From NCBI GenBank assembly GCA_913776405.1, contig CAJYOV010000011.1, positions 1 to 7,493 on the forward strand: a DNA stretch of 7,493 bases, given 5' to 3'. The translations under genes and the position numbers were made by a program. Source of the stretch: Pseudobdellovibrionaceae bacterium. GTDB lineage: Bacteria > Bdellovibrionota > Bdellovibrionia > Bdellovibrionales > JAMPXM01. Every line of letters starts with the position of its first letter. The stretch's first letter is position 1. The notes beneath the pieces are model-generated. The model worked only from the letters and a program-made list of their open reading frames with translations, had not been told where the DNA came from and did no database searches. Positions 1 through 6,061 of this stretch are shown here, piece by piece.

Positions 1-2595
1 CGCAGTCACGGTGTGGCCGAGCTTGGCGATCTCACAGAGATTGCAACTCGCCCAAACCTTCCAGAGCCTGCGACATCATCCAATCAAACGTCGCTCACGA
101 ATCAAGTGGGCAGCGGCTCGGTGATGGAAGTTGCCGATCTCAAAACGCTTGAAGAAAAAGAAGCGGGCGCAGAGAAATCGAAACTTCCATTTTATCTGAT
201 CGTGGCAGCTTTCGTTTTGGTTGCAGCAGCCGTTTTTATTTTCGACGACTCATCGAAAGCGCCTGAAGGAAATCGGATCCACTTGCTTGCGCCAAAGCGC
301 CAAGCGGAGCCGATGCCTGAAGCCACTGCGAAAAGTAAAGTCGCACGTGCCATGCAAGCCTTCAACTCTGACACGTTCAGTGCGTATCAACGCGCGCAGA
401 ACGAGTTGGTCGAAGTGGCTCAAGCACCGATTGCAAGCCCCGATCTTGCTCAGGCAAAGGCTGAGCGCCTCGCAGCTCTTTGCCTTACATACCGCGAGCT
501 CTGGCCGTATTCATATCAAGACTCAAAAGACCTGAAGACCGTAAGCGATGTGATGCAAGAAGCGAAACGACTAGATCCCGGCGGTCGAAGCGGAGCTACT
601 TGCGAAATCGTTCAGCTGATCCTGAGTGGTCGCATGATGGACGCTCAAGGCTTAACAGAAAGTCTTCTCGTTGAAGAGTCGCAAGCGCCGGTGCTATTTG
701 AAATCCGCGGTGATCTTTACTCCTACGTTCGCGACTACAAAACAGCCGCGACTTACTTCAGTCAGGCGGGCTCTCTCTGGGCAGGCTGGCAGAAGATTCG
801 TGTTCAAGAGGCTCGCGCCTACCGAGACATGAAACAGTTCCCTCAAGCGATGACACTTTATCGCCAAGTGCTAGAGCGAGTTCCAAATCATGTCGTCGCC
901 AAAGTTGAATTGGGTTTGATTGAGGGCGTTCAGTTCCAACATCTAGATGACGGTTTGGGTCTGCTGACGACAGCACTCGATAGCAAAGAGCGTTTGCCAG
1001 CGCAGATTGAAGAGGCGGGCACTTGGGGTGCAGCTCAGATTCAAGAGAAGAAAGGCCAAACAAAAAAAGCGATCGAGTACGCGAAGCGAGCGCTTGTCTT
1101 AAACCCAGCCAATCAAGCTGCGAAGGCTATGATTCAAAGGCTCGGTGGGAAGGTCTCTAAAGAGTCGGGAAGTGATCAGGGCCAACTAACGTATCTCGCT
1201 GAGCAAGACGTGCGCGATGGCGATTACTTCGCGGCTCAAGCGAAATTTAAAGCGGCCTACGAAGCGAATCCGAAAAACGGTGTTCCTGCTATGAGAGCGG
1301 GCTACTGTTTGTGGCAACTGAATCAAACTGCAGACGCAATCGAGTGGACAAAGAAAGCAACGACTTCCGATCCCAAACTCACGAGCGCGTACGTTCAACT
1401 CGCAAACTACTATGCGCTTCGCTATGACTATCAGGCGGCTACACAGATTCTAACAAAGGCTCAGCGGATTCAGCCGAAGAGTTACGAAGTCTTTCGCGGC
1501 TTTGCCTCGGTCGAACTTCAGCGCATGAATTGGGATGGCGCGATTAATTTTGCAAACCGCGCTCTCAAAATTTATGAGACGGATCTTGAGACCTATCTGA
1601 TCATGGCCGAGGCTCAACTCGGCAAAGGCCAGTTGGAAGAAGCAAAGCGATACGCGGCACGCGCCATCGAACTCGACTTCAACAATGTCCAAGCTCACTC
1701 GCTCTACGGAAAAAGCGAAGCCCGTCTTCGCGGCGTCGATGCGGGCGCGCAGTACATGCAAAACTTGATCAATCGCTACGTGATCACAAAGGGCCAGCAA
1801 GTCGCACAAGCCGCGATCGAGTACCGTATTACGCTTGCCGAAATCTATATGCGCGACGAGCGTTGGCAGGCAGCACAAGAAATTCTGAATCAAGCGCTCG
1901 TTCTTGATCCAGATAATAAGAAGGCTCTCGTGAATCTCGGTAAAGCGATGCAGGCGCAAAACTATCGCCCTCAAGCTTTGGAGACGTTCTTGCGTGCGGC
2001 GGTTCTCGATCCTTCCGACGCCGAACCCATCTACTTAGCTGGCTTGCTTTACGCCGACATCGGCAAAACAAAAGAGGCGAGTCAGCAATTTGAGCGCGTG
2101 CTTCGCATCAACTCGAAGTATCCGCGGGCGCACGTGGCCCTCGGGCGTATGGCGCTTCAACAGGGTGACTCGAAGCGAGCCCTCGACGAAGCGATGCGCG
2201 AACGTGAGACGAACCCGAATCTGGCCGACTCGTTTCTCCTGGCGGCCGAGAGCTACTACGCTTTGAAGCAGTACTCGAATTGTGCAGGCGAGTATCAGCA
2301 GGCGGCTCGGCAAACGCGTTCGGCTGCGATCTTGGTTCGCATGGCGCGATGTTATCGATTGGCCGGCGCCCTTGATTCGGCGCAATCGCTCCTTCGTCAG
2401 GCGACATCGCTCGAAAGCGGCTACCCGGACCTCTACAAGGAGCAGGGTGCGATATTCCATATGAAAGGCATGGCGGACGAAGCGGTCGCGGCCTATGATA
2501 CGTATCTGAAGCTGGTTCCGGCGGCTACGGACCGGGCTGAAGTAGAAAATCGGATGAGCCGCGTACGTGCCGGCGACTTAAACGTCGGCGAATAA
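1..2595 (+). CDS. Large membrane-anchored TPR-repeat protein (5' end probably outside the window)
   Basis: Seen: an open frame with no stop back to base 1. The first possible start is GTG at 13, but no ribosome binding site is visible, so the gene probably begins upstream; residues below count from 13. Residues 1-56 are a polar, linker-like stretch. Residues 60-77 form one transmembrane helix with lysines before it and aspartates after it, which suggests N-in/C-out. From about 228 to 838 there are roughly 15 TPR-like 34-residue units. Clear ones lie at 457-490, 491-524, 525-558, 602-635, 636-669, 670-703, 704-737 and 805-838, with the usual A/G/Y spacing and N/D-P ends. Known: TPR arrays are protein-protein scaffolds. 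Inferred: an envelope assembly or scaffolding protein with its repeats in the periplasm. A role in gliding-type machinery is conceivable but unsupported here. The small membrane gene downstream is probably co-transcribed. Confidence 0.9.
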   Translation, partial: RSHGVAELGDLTEIATRPNLPEPATSSNQTSLTNQVGSGSVMEVADLKTLEEKEAGAEKSKLPFYLIVAAFVLVAAAVFIFDDSSKAPEGNRIHLLAPKRQAEPMPEATAKSKVARAMQAFNSDTFSAYQRAQNELVEVAQAPIASPDLAQAKAERLAALCLTYRELWPYSYQDSKDLKTVSDVMQEAKRLDPGGRSGATCEIVQLILSGRMMDAQGLTESLLVEESQAPVLFEIRGDLYSYVRDYKTAATYFSQAGSLWAGWQKIRVQEARAYRDMKQFPQAMTLYRQVLERVPNHVVAKVELGLIEGVQFQHLDDGLGLLTTALDSKERLPAQIEEAGTWGAAQIQEKKGQTKKAIEYAKRALVLNPANQAAKAMIQRLGGKVSKESGSDQGQLTYLAEQDVRDGDYFAAQAKFKAAYEANPKNGVPAMRAGYCLWQLNQTADAIEWTKKATTSDPKLTSAYVQLANYYALRYDYQAATQILTKAQRIQPKSYEVFRGFASVELQRMNWDGAINFANRALKIYETDLETYLIMAEAQLGKGQLEEAKRYAARAIELDFNNVQAHSLYGKSEARLRGVDAGAQYMQNLINRYVITKGQQVAQAAIEYRITLAEIYMRDERWQAAQEILNQALVLDPDNKKALVNLGKAMQAQNYRPQALETFLRAAVLDPSDAEPIYLAGLLYADIGKTKEASQQFERVLRINSKYPRAHVALGRMALQQGDSKRALDEAMRERETNPNLADSFLLAAESYYALKQYSNCAGEYQQAARQTRSAAILVRMARCYRLAGALDSAQSLLRQATSLESGYPDLYKEQGAIFHMKGMADEAVAAYDTYLKLVPAATDRAEVENRMSRVRAGDLNVGE

Positions 2596-2626
2596 GTCGG
2601 GCAAGAAGTCGGGCACGAAGCCCGTC
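2596..2626 (+). repeat. Tandem 12-mer and small hairpin between TPR gene and next gene
   Basis: Two near-identical 12-mers, GTCGGGCAAGAA (2596-2607) and GTCGGGCACGAA (2608-2619), follow directly after the stop codon. The second copy folds into a 5-bp hairpin, CGGGC (2610-2614) with GCCCG (2620-2624), loop ACGAA. There is no T-run, so it is not an intrinsic terminator. It lies just before the ribosome binding site of the next gene and could tune its translation or protect an mRNA end; that role is inference. Confidence 0.5.
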
Positions 2627-2638
2627 TGTGGAGAAAAA

Positions 2639-2947
2639 ATGAGCGAATTTGTCGGCAAGATGCAGTCAGGTTTCAAAAACACATCCAGTCAGGTAGGGCT
2701 CTTTACCCTGAAACTGGTTTCAGGCGCCATCCTCGGTTTGACCTTTGCCCTCATCATGCAAGAGGTCATGGGCAAAGCCGAAAACGAGAACTTGATCGCC
2801 TTCTTTTTCGTCGTGATCGTTACGGCCGGCGCTTTCCTGCGCATCGCAAAATCCTGGGGCCTGACCGCCATCCTGATTTTCGATCTCATTTGCGTGCTCT
2901 TGGGCATGGTCCTTCGCATGTACATCATGGTCGCGCCTAACGCCTGA
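2639..2947 (+). CDS. Small three-helix inner-membrane protein of unknown function
   Basis: The product has 102 residues. The ATG at 2639 has GGAG at 2630-2633 with a 5-base A-rich spacer, a convincing ribosome binding site. After an 18-residue polar N-terminus come three hydrophobic stretches: about 20-43 (interrupted by Lys25), 52-70 and 75-98. Short loops carry charged residues (E42 to E50; R68, K71). I do not recognise a family and see no catalytic motif. It starts 43 bp after the TPR gene stop with no convincing terminator between, so the two are probably one operon and may act in the same envelope assembly. Three close helices and small size would suit an accessory subunit of a membrane complex, but this is inference. 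Confidence 0.85.
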   Translation: MSEFVGKMQSGFKNTSSQVGLFTLKLVSGAILGLTFALIMQEVMGKAENENLIAFFFVVIVTAGAFLRIAKSWGLTAILIFDLICVLLGMVLRMYIMVAPNA

Positions 2948-2976
2948 CGGCTTTTTTTGAGGGCACTCAAAGAAAA
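2941..2976 (+). terminator. Weak candidate terminator after the small membrane protein gene
   Basis: A short GCC (2942-2944) / GGC (2949-2951) stem over the stop codon is followed by seven T (2952-2958). A 3-bp stem is poor for an intrinsic terminator. The same T-run is also the left arm of a separate 10-bp hairpin (2952-2961 with 2966-2975, one G-T pair, loop GGCA), which has no T-run after it on either strand. Either structure could mark the 3' end before the tRNA promoter. Confidence 0.3.
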
Positions 2977-2980
2977 CTCG

Positions 2981-3009
2981 TTGATCTGATTCGGCTCCGC
3001 ACCTATTCT
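2981..3009 (+). promoter_or_regulatory. Sigma-70-type promoter for tRNA-Ser(UGA)
   Basis: TTGATC (2981-2986) and TATTCT (3004-3009) are separated by exactly 17 bases, each matching 4 of 6 consensus positions. The predicted start falls about 7 bases later, just ahead of the mature tRNA 5' end at 3023, as expected for a short leader removed by RNase P. Confidence 0.5.
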
Positions 3010-3022
3010 GCTGCTTCTGTTC

Positions 3023-3112
3023 GGAGGGGTGGCCGAGTGGTTTAAGGCACCGGTCTTGAAAACCGGCGAGGGAGAAATCCCTCCGTGAGTTCGAATCTCA
3101 CCCCCTCCGCCA
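3023..3112 (+). tRNA. tRNA-Ser (anticodon UGA)
   Basis: A complete class II tRNA with encoded CCA. The acceptor stem is GGAGGGG (3023-3029) with CCCCTCC (3102-3108), then discriminator G3109 and CCA 3110-3112. The anticodon stem CCGGT/ACCGG encloses loop CTTGAAA (3055-3061), with anticodon TGA at 3057-3059. The long variable arm is a 6-bp stem (3068-3073 with 3078-3083) capped by a GAAA loop, diagnostic of Ser/Leu-type tRNAs. The T arm is GTGAG/CTCAC around TTCGAAT (3090-3096). It reads UCA and, by wobble, other UCN serine codons. Confidence 0.98.
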
Positions 3113-3126
3113 CTTAGCTTCCGCTC

Positions 3127-3147
3127 AAAAAACCAATTCAAAATTGA
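3127..3147 (-). terminator. Weak intrinsic terminator for the minus-strand small gene
   Basis: Read on the minus strand, CAATT-TTG-AATTG (3146 down to 3134) forms a 5-bp stem with a 3-base loop, plus a possible G-T pair, and is followed at once by TTTTTT (3132-3127). It begins about 10 bases after the stop at 3157. The stem is AT-rich and therefore weak, but the order stem then T6, so close to the stop, suggests a real 3' end facing the convergent tRNA gene. Confidence 0.45.
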
Positions 3148-3156
3148 AACTAGAAT

Positions 3157-3384
3157 TTAGTGCTGAGAGCTGATCGAGCGCTTTTGTTTGCTGATCGCTT
3201 TGGGCGGTGGTGCGAGTTCATCTGACTTTTCAGAGGCGAAGTCGGCTTGTGCGGTTTGGATGAAACTCGCTTTGCGCGTGATTTTGGCGAAGGTGCGCTG
3301 CATGTCTTCGCGGTCGTGACGGTCGCCGGAAATGTACGAATACGAAAGAAGGAAGCAGACAAGCGAGCAGGCTACGAGGCCCAT
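3157..3384 (-). CDS. Small single-pass membrane protein, unknown function
   Basis: I prefer the ATG at 3384 (75 residues) because AAGGA lies 9 bases upstream (3394-3398). The in-frame ATGs further out at 3447 and 3435 have no ribosome binding site. With the chosen start the protein opens with a hydrophobic anchor (about residues 2-20, rich in Leu, Val, Cys and Ser). A charged, probably helical segment follows (D21 to about K55), then a proline- and lysine-rich tail. A TTTAAT box (minus strand, 3430-3425) could be a -10 element, placing the transcript start just before this ATG, though no matching -35 is seen. Cys6 sits in an LVAC lipobox-like context, but it is too near the N-terminus and more hydrophobic sequence follows, so a membrane anchor is more likely than a lipoprotein. 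I recognise no family. Confidence 0.6.
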   Translation of the reverse strand: MGLVACSLVCFLLSYSYISGDRHDREDMQRTFAKITRKASFIQTAQADFASEKSDELAPPPKAISKQKRSISSQH

Positions 3385-3512
3385 GCAAGCTGTTCCTTTC
3401 AAGATTCGAATGAGACCGGCGCGGATTAAAAGCATGTGTAAGATCATCGGACGAAAGGTTGGATCAGATTAGGAAAAAAGTCGGGTTCGGCTTGTCGGAA
3501 GTGAACAAGAAC

Positions 3513-3539
3513 TGTCAAAACTTTCGTCTCGTTTTGAGA
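3513..3539. promoter_or_regulatory. Palindrome carrying divergent -35-like boxes between two divergent genes
   Basis: TCAAAAC (3515-3521) and GTTTTGA (3531-3537) are perfect inverted arms around a 9-base spacer. On the minus strand the left arm contains a perfect TTGACA (3518-3513). On the plus strand the right arm contains TTGAGA (3534-3539). No good -10 box is seen at 16-18 bp on either strand, so a regulator-binding site is as likely as a promoter pair. It lies between the minus-strand small gene and the deacetylase operon. Confidence 0.3.
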
Positions 3540-3558
3540 TTCGCGGGCTAGATCGCGC

Positions 3559-3586
3559 TCGACCACAGTCAGGTGCAATCAATAAG
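3559..3586 (+). promoter_or_regulatory. Weak candidate promoter for the deacetylase operon
   Basis: TCGACC (3559-3564) and AATAAG (3581-3586), 16 bases apart, each match 4 of 6 sigma-70 consensus positions and would give a leader of roughly 55-60 bases before the ATG at 3649. This is the best pair I find in the 264-base gap; nothing else in the gap (3385-3648) looks coding. Confidence 0.25.
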
Positions 3587-3648
3587 AAATGGCACTCAGT
3601 CCCTAGCGCTTTTACCCTGGGGAAGTCAGCAATTCCTGGGAGCAAAGC

Positions 3649-5196
3649 ATGTTGAAATTCTCTCGTGGTAGCGCGCCCGCGCTCGCCCTTCTTTCGTTTT
3701 TTGCGTTCGGTCTTATCAGCTGCTCGACGCCTACGAAGACCGATGTCGCGGCGCCAGTGGCATCCGCGCAAACTGAAATCGGCACTCCATCAAAGCCGGC
3801 CGTTTCGCTCAGCCGTTATGTCGCTTCAGTCGACGAAGACGAGCTTGAGGCAAAATTCAAAGCGATGCTTGCCGCCGAGTTCCCGGGCAAAGAGATTTCC
3901 GGAGAGATTCGTCGTCTTGCCGCGATCTACTACAAAGCTGAAGGCTTGCTCCGCGAATACGATGCAAAGCTTGATACGTGGGTCAAAGACGCGGACTCGA
4001 TCAACGCATCGGTTCTGAATACCGACGAAACTTATGCCCAACTTTTGGCTGCGCGAATTCTTACGGAAGATTCGGTTGCGCGAATCGGCTATTACCAAAC
4101 TCGTATTCTCGAAACCATGCACGCTGCTGACGGCGCTGTTAGCGATAAGGATCGCGCAACGGCGAAACGTCTTTATGATGACATGAGAAAAGCGCTCTTC
4201 CGCCTTGGGCGCGCGACTGACAAACTCGCTTTGAAGTCGCTTGTGCTTGAGCTTTATGAAATTCGGATGGCCTTCTTCGAGAAGCAAAGCGGTCAGGCGA
4301 CGGGTCGTTCTCGCGCTGAAAAGCCACCGGTGGCTGATTCGGTCGACTGGGAGCTTTCAAGCCAGAAACGGGTCGAAAAATTCTACGCGAAGAATAAGAA
4401 GGCTCTCGATTCGGCGATCGAAGAGTCGAATAAAAATACAGAACTTCAAGCGGAGATCGATCAAATCGCTGCGAGCGTGCGCGCAGATCTGGTTTCGAGC
4501 TTTTCAGACCGTGAGCCGCAAAGTGATAGCGTCGTTGCTCCAGGCTCCGGCAGCTCTGGAAACATGACCGGGAATAATTATAAGACGGGGCGCTGGTCGC
4601 TGACGTACGACGACGGCCCGTCGGGTAAATACACGCAAGCGATTCTCGATAATCTCGCTAAACGTGGTCTGAAAGCTTCGTTCTTCGAGCTTGCGAAGAA
4701 TGTCGTGGCGTTGCCTCAAGTCGTAAAACGCGTAGGCGCTGGCGGCCATGATCTTGCGAATCACTCGTACTCACATCCTCAGCTGACAAAGCTTGGTTCG
4801 AGTGGCCTTAAGAAAGAGATCAACGAGTCGACGGCGGTTGAAACAAAGTACTTCGGTGAGAAACCGAAACTTTTCCGCTGCCCTTACGGCGCGTGCGGCG
4901 GCAACGGGTCAACGATTCGCAAGATGATTGCGGCTCAAGGCATGATCCATGTGTTCTGGAACGTGGACAGCCTCGATTGGCAGGATAAAAACGCGACGAG
5001 CGTTTACAAGCGCATCAAAAAACAAATGGCCGTGCAAAAACGCGGCATTATTTTGTGTCACGATATTCACCCACAAACGGTTGAAGCCACGCGCATGTTG
5101 ATGGACGATTTTGTCAAAGCTCAGAAAGACGGCTCGATGCGTGTCTTGACGGTGGAGCAAGCGGTGAAAGAGTTAAATGGCGGAGGTATGAAGTAA
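3649..5196 (+). CDS. Polysaccharide deacetylase lipoprotein (CE4/NodB domain)
   Basis: Start: ATG with GGGAG (3638-3642) 6 bases upstream. Residues 1-25 are a lipoprotein signal with lipobox LISC (Cys25). Residues 50-280 are a helical, charged region of unknown fold, joined by a Ser/Gly-rich linker (about 284-310) to a C-terminal NodB domain (about 312-510). All CE4 motifs are present: TYDDGPS (Asp321 base, Asp322 metal), HSYSH (His372 and His376 metal ligands), RCPYG (Arg410-Gly414), DSLDW (440-444) and LCHD (His471, Asp472). Known: this family removes N-acetyl groups from peptidoglycan, chitin-like or biofilm glycans using a divalent metal. Inferred: an active envelope deacetylase facing the periplasm or the cell surface. 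In Bdellovibrio-type predators such enzymes modify prey peptidoglycan, but self-wall modification is equally possible. Unusual: cysteines 411 and 416 flank motif 3. Its stop overlaps the start of the next gene. Confidence 0.93.
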   Translation: MLKFSRGSAPALALLSFFAFGLISCSTPTKTDVAAPVASAQTEIGTPSKPAVSLSRYVASVDEDELEAKFKAMLAAEFPGKEISGEIRRLAAIYYKAEGLLREYDAKLDTWVKDADSINASVLNTDETYAQLLAARILTEDSVARIGYYQTRILETMHAADGAVSDKDRATAKRLYDDMRKALFRLGRATDKLALKSLVLELYEIRMAFFEKQSGQATGRSRAEKPPVADSVDWELSSQKRVEKFYAKNKKALDSAIEESNKNTELQAEIDQIAASVRADLVSSFSDREPQSDSVVAPGSGSSGNMTGNNYKTGRWSLTYDDGPSGKYTQAILDNLAKRGLKASFFELAKNVVALPQVVKRVGAGGHDLANHSYSHPQLTKLGSSGLKKEINESTAVETKYFGEKPKLFRCPYGACGGNGSTIRKMIAAQGMIHVFWNVDSLDWQDKNATSVYKRIKKQMAVQKRGIILCHDIHPQTVEATRMLMDDFVKAQKDGSMRVLTVEQAVKELNGGGMK

Positions 5197-5783
5197 TGAA
5201 GCGCACTCTTCTTCTTGTGGCAGCATCTTTGTCTTTGGTTTCATGTTCGAGTGGCGGCAAAAAATCAGACACGAAAGCTGACACTGCACCGGCAGCACCG
5301 GCTCAAGTTCTCTCGCAAGATGCGATTCAGCAGCGCTACTCGCTACAAGAACTGAATGCGGCCGCAAACGCGCTTAAAGTTATCGCCGACGACGATAAGT
5401 CGAAAGATCTCCTAGGCTGCGAGATCACATCTCAAAAAGCGCTTTCGATGACGATGCCGCTTAAGGCCCTATTCGATGAGAAAATTCGCTCGGAAGTTGA
5501 AGGCTACGAATCGGATCCAAAAGGTTACTCGAACACGGAAGGGTTCGAGAGCTGCGCGAAGAACTGTTCTTGCGGCGTCTACAACGACGTCGTTGAAGCG
5601 GCGAGCGAGCGTAAAATGCCGTCGGGCTCATCCGTAACACACAAACGAAACGCGGCGAAACTTCGTGCGAAAGCTGAACGTCAAACGGCCGAAGCTAGCC
5701 TCACGTGCGCGAAGAAGCAGTCTTGGTTTTGTTCGAGCGACCTTCGCAAGTTCTTAGACAAAGGCGCATCCGAGATGCCTTAA
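5196..5783 (+). CDS. Cysteine-rich lipoprotein, unknown function, coupled to the deacetylase
   Basis: The product has 195 residues. The ATG overlaps the deacetylase stop by one base (TAATG), and GGAGG (5182-5186) lies 9 bases upstream inside the deacetylase gene, so translation is probably coupled. The N-terminus is a lipoprotein signal: Lys2-Arg3, a hydrophobic core, and lipobox LVSC with Cys17. A Ser/Lys/Ala/Pro-rich tether follows, to about residue 38. The mature part has six further cysteines: 75, 120, 124, 126, 171 and 179, including a C-x3-C-x-C cluster. An even number in an exported protein suggests up to three disulfides, or alternatively metal binding. The rest is charged and helical. 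I recognise no family. Gene order suggests it assists, anchors or restrains the deacetylase; this is inference. A strong terminator ends the operon 52 bases later. Confidence 0.88.
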   Translation: MKRTLLLVAASLSLVSCSSGGKKSDTKADTAPAAPAQVLSQDAIQQRYSLQELNAAANALKVIADDDKSKDLLGCEITSQKALSMTMPLKALFDEKIRSEVEGYESDPKGYSNTEGFESCAKNCSCGVYNDVVEAASERKMPSGSSVTHKRNAAKLRAKAERQTAEASLTCAKKQSWFCSSDLRKFLDKGASEMP

Positions 5784-5835
5784 GGGTTTCTGGCGGCTCA
5801 AATGAAGCGCCCGTAAGCCATCAAAATGTTTAGCG

Positions 5836-5867
5836 AAAAGCGGCTGCTTCGGCGGCCGTTTTCTTTT
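5836..5867 (+). terminator. Strong intrinsic terminator with UUCG loop
   Basis: A 7-bp GC-rich stem, CGGCTGC (5841-5847) with GCGGCCG (5852-5858, one T-G pair), is capped by TTCG closed by C-G, the exceptionally stable UNCG tetraloop. A-rich sequence precedes it and TTTTCTTTT (5859-5867) follows. It ends the deacetylase/lipoprotein operon. On the minus strand the stem is followed by only four T, so it may also slow transcripts arriving from the oxidoreductase operon. Confidence 0.92.
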
Positions 5868-5882
5868 GTAAATCGAATCCAA

Positions 5883-5911
5883 AGCCCATTTCGGGCTCGA
5901 CACCCGAGCCC
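5883..5911 (+). repeat. Mutually exclusive hairpins upstream of tRNA-Ser(CGA)
   Basis: Three short arms overlap in pairing. AGCCC (5883-5887) can pair with GGGCT (5893-5897), loop ATTTC. GGGCTCG (5893-5899) can instead pair with CGAGCCC (5905-5911), loop ACACC, making a 7-bp perfect stem. No T-run follows on either strand. A TCGACA resembling a -35 box (5897-5902) lies inside, but no good -10 box follows. Function unknown. Confidence 0.45.
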
Positions 5912-5959
5912 CGCCAATGCTAACTAACCCGCTCCTTTAGCAATCCCTGCTTTTCTTGC

Positions 5960-6050
5960 GGAGAGGTGGCCGAGTGGCTGAAGGCGCACGACTCGAAATC
6001 GTGTTTACACTAATACTGTAACGAGAGTTCGAATCTCTCCCTCTCCGCCA
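5960..6050 (+). tRNA. tRNA-Ser (anticodon CGA)
   Basis: A complete class II tRNA with encoded CCA. The acceptor stem is GGAGAGG (5960-5966) with CCTCTCC (6040-6046), then discriminator G6047 and CCA 6048-6050. The anticodon stem CACGA/TCGTG encloses CTCGAAA (5992-5998), with CGA at 5994-5996. The variable arm is an AT-rich 5-bp stem, TTACA (6005-6009) with TGTAA (6017-6021). The T arm is GAGAG/CTCTC around TTCGAAT (6028-6034). It reads only UCG, a codon used often in these genes. It ends 11 bases from the convergent oxidoreductase stop, with only TTTT after CCA and no stem-type terminator of its own. Confidence 0.98.
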
Positions 6051-6061
6051 TTTTCTCATTC

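Noticed and set aside
1450..1974. Long open frame on the minus strand inside the TPR gene
   Set aside because: It is antisense to clear TPR repeats, has no ribosome binding site that I can see and no recognisable domain; codon bias of the TPR gene explains it.
2952..2976. 10-bp hairpin as a standard bidirectional terminator
   Set aside because: No T-run follows the stem on either strand; the T-run is part of the stem itself.
3367..3447. Lipoprotein reading of the small minus-strand protein (LVAC)
   Set aside because: From the preferred start the cysteine is residue 6, with no signal region before it and more hydrophobic sequence after it.
3469..3771. Minus-strand open frame crossing the deacetylase start
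   Set aside because: Very basic, low-complexity product overlapping the lipoprotein signal of the deacetylase; no family features.
3023..6050. tRNA-Ser genes as phage or island attachment sites
   Set aside because: No integrase, no duplicated tRNA 3' fragment beyond normal similarity of the two tRNAs, and no mobile genes nearby.
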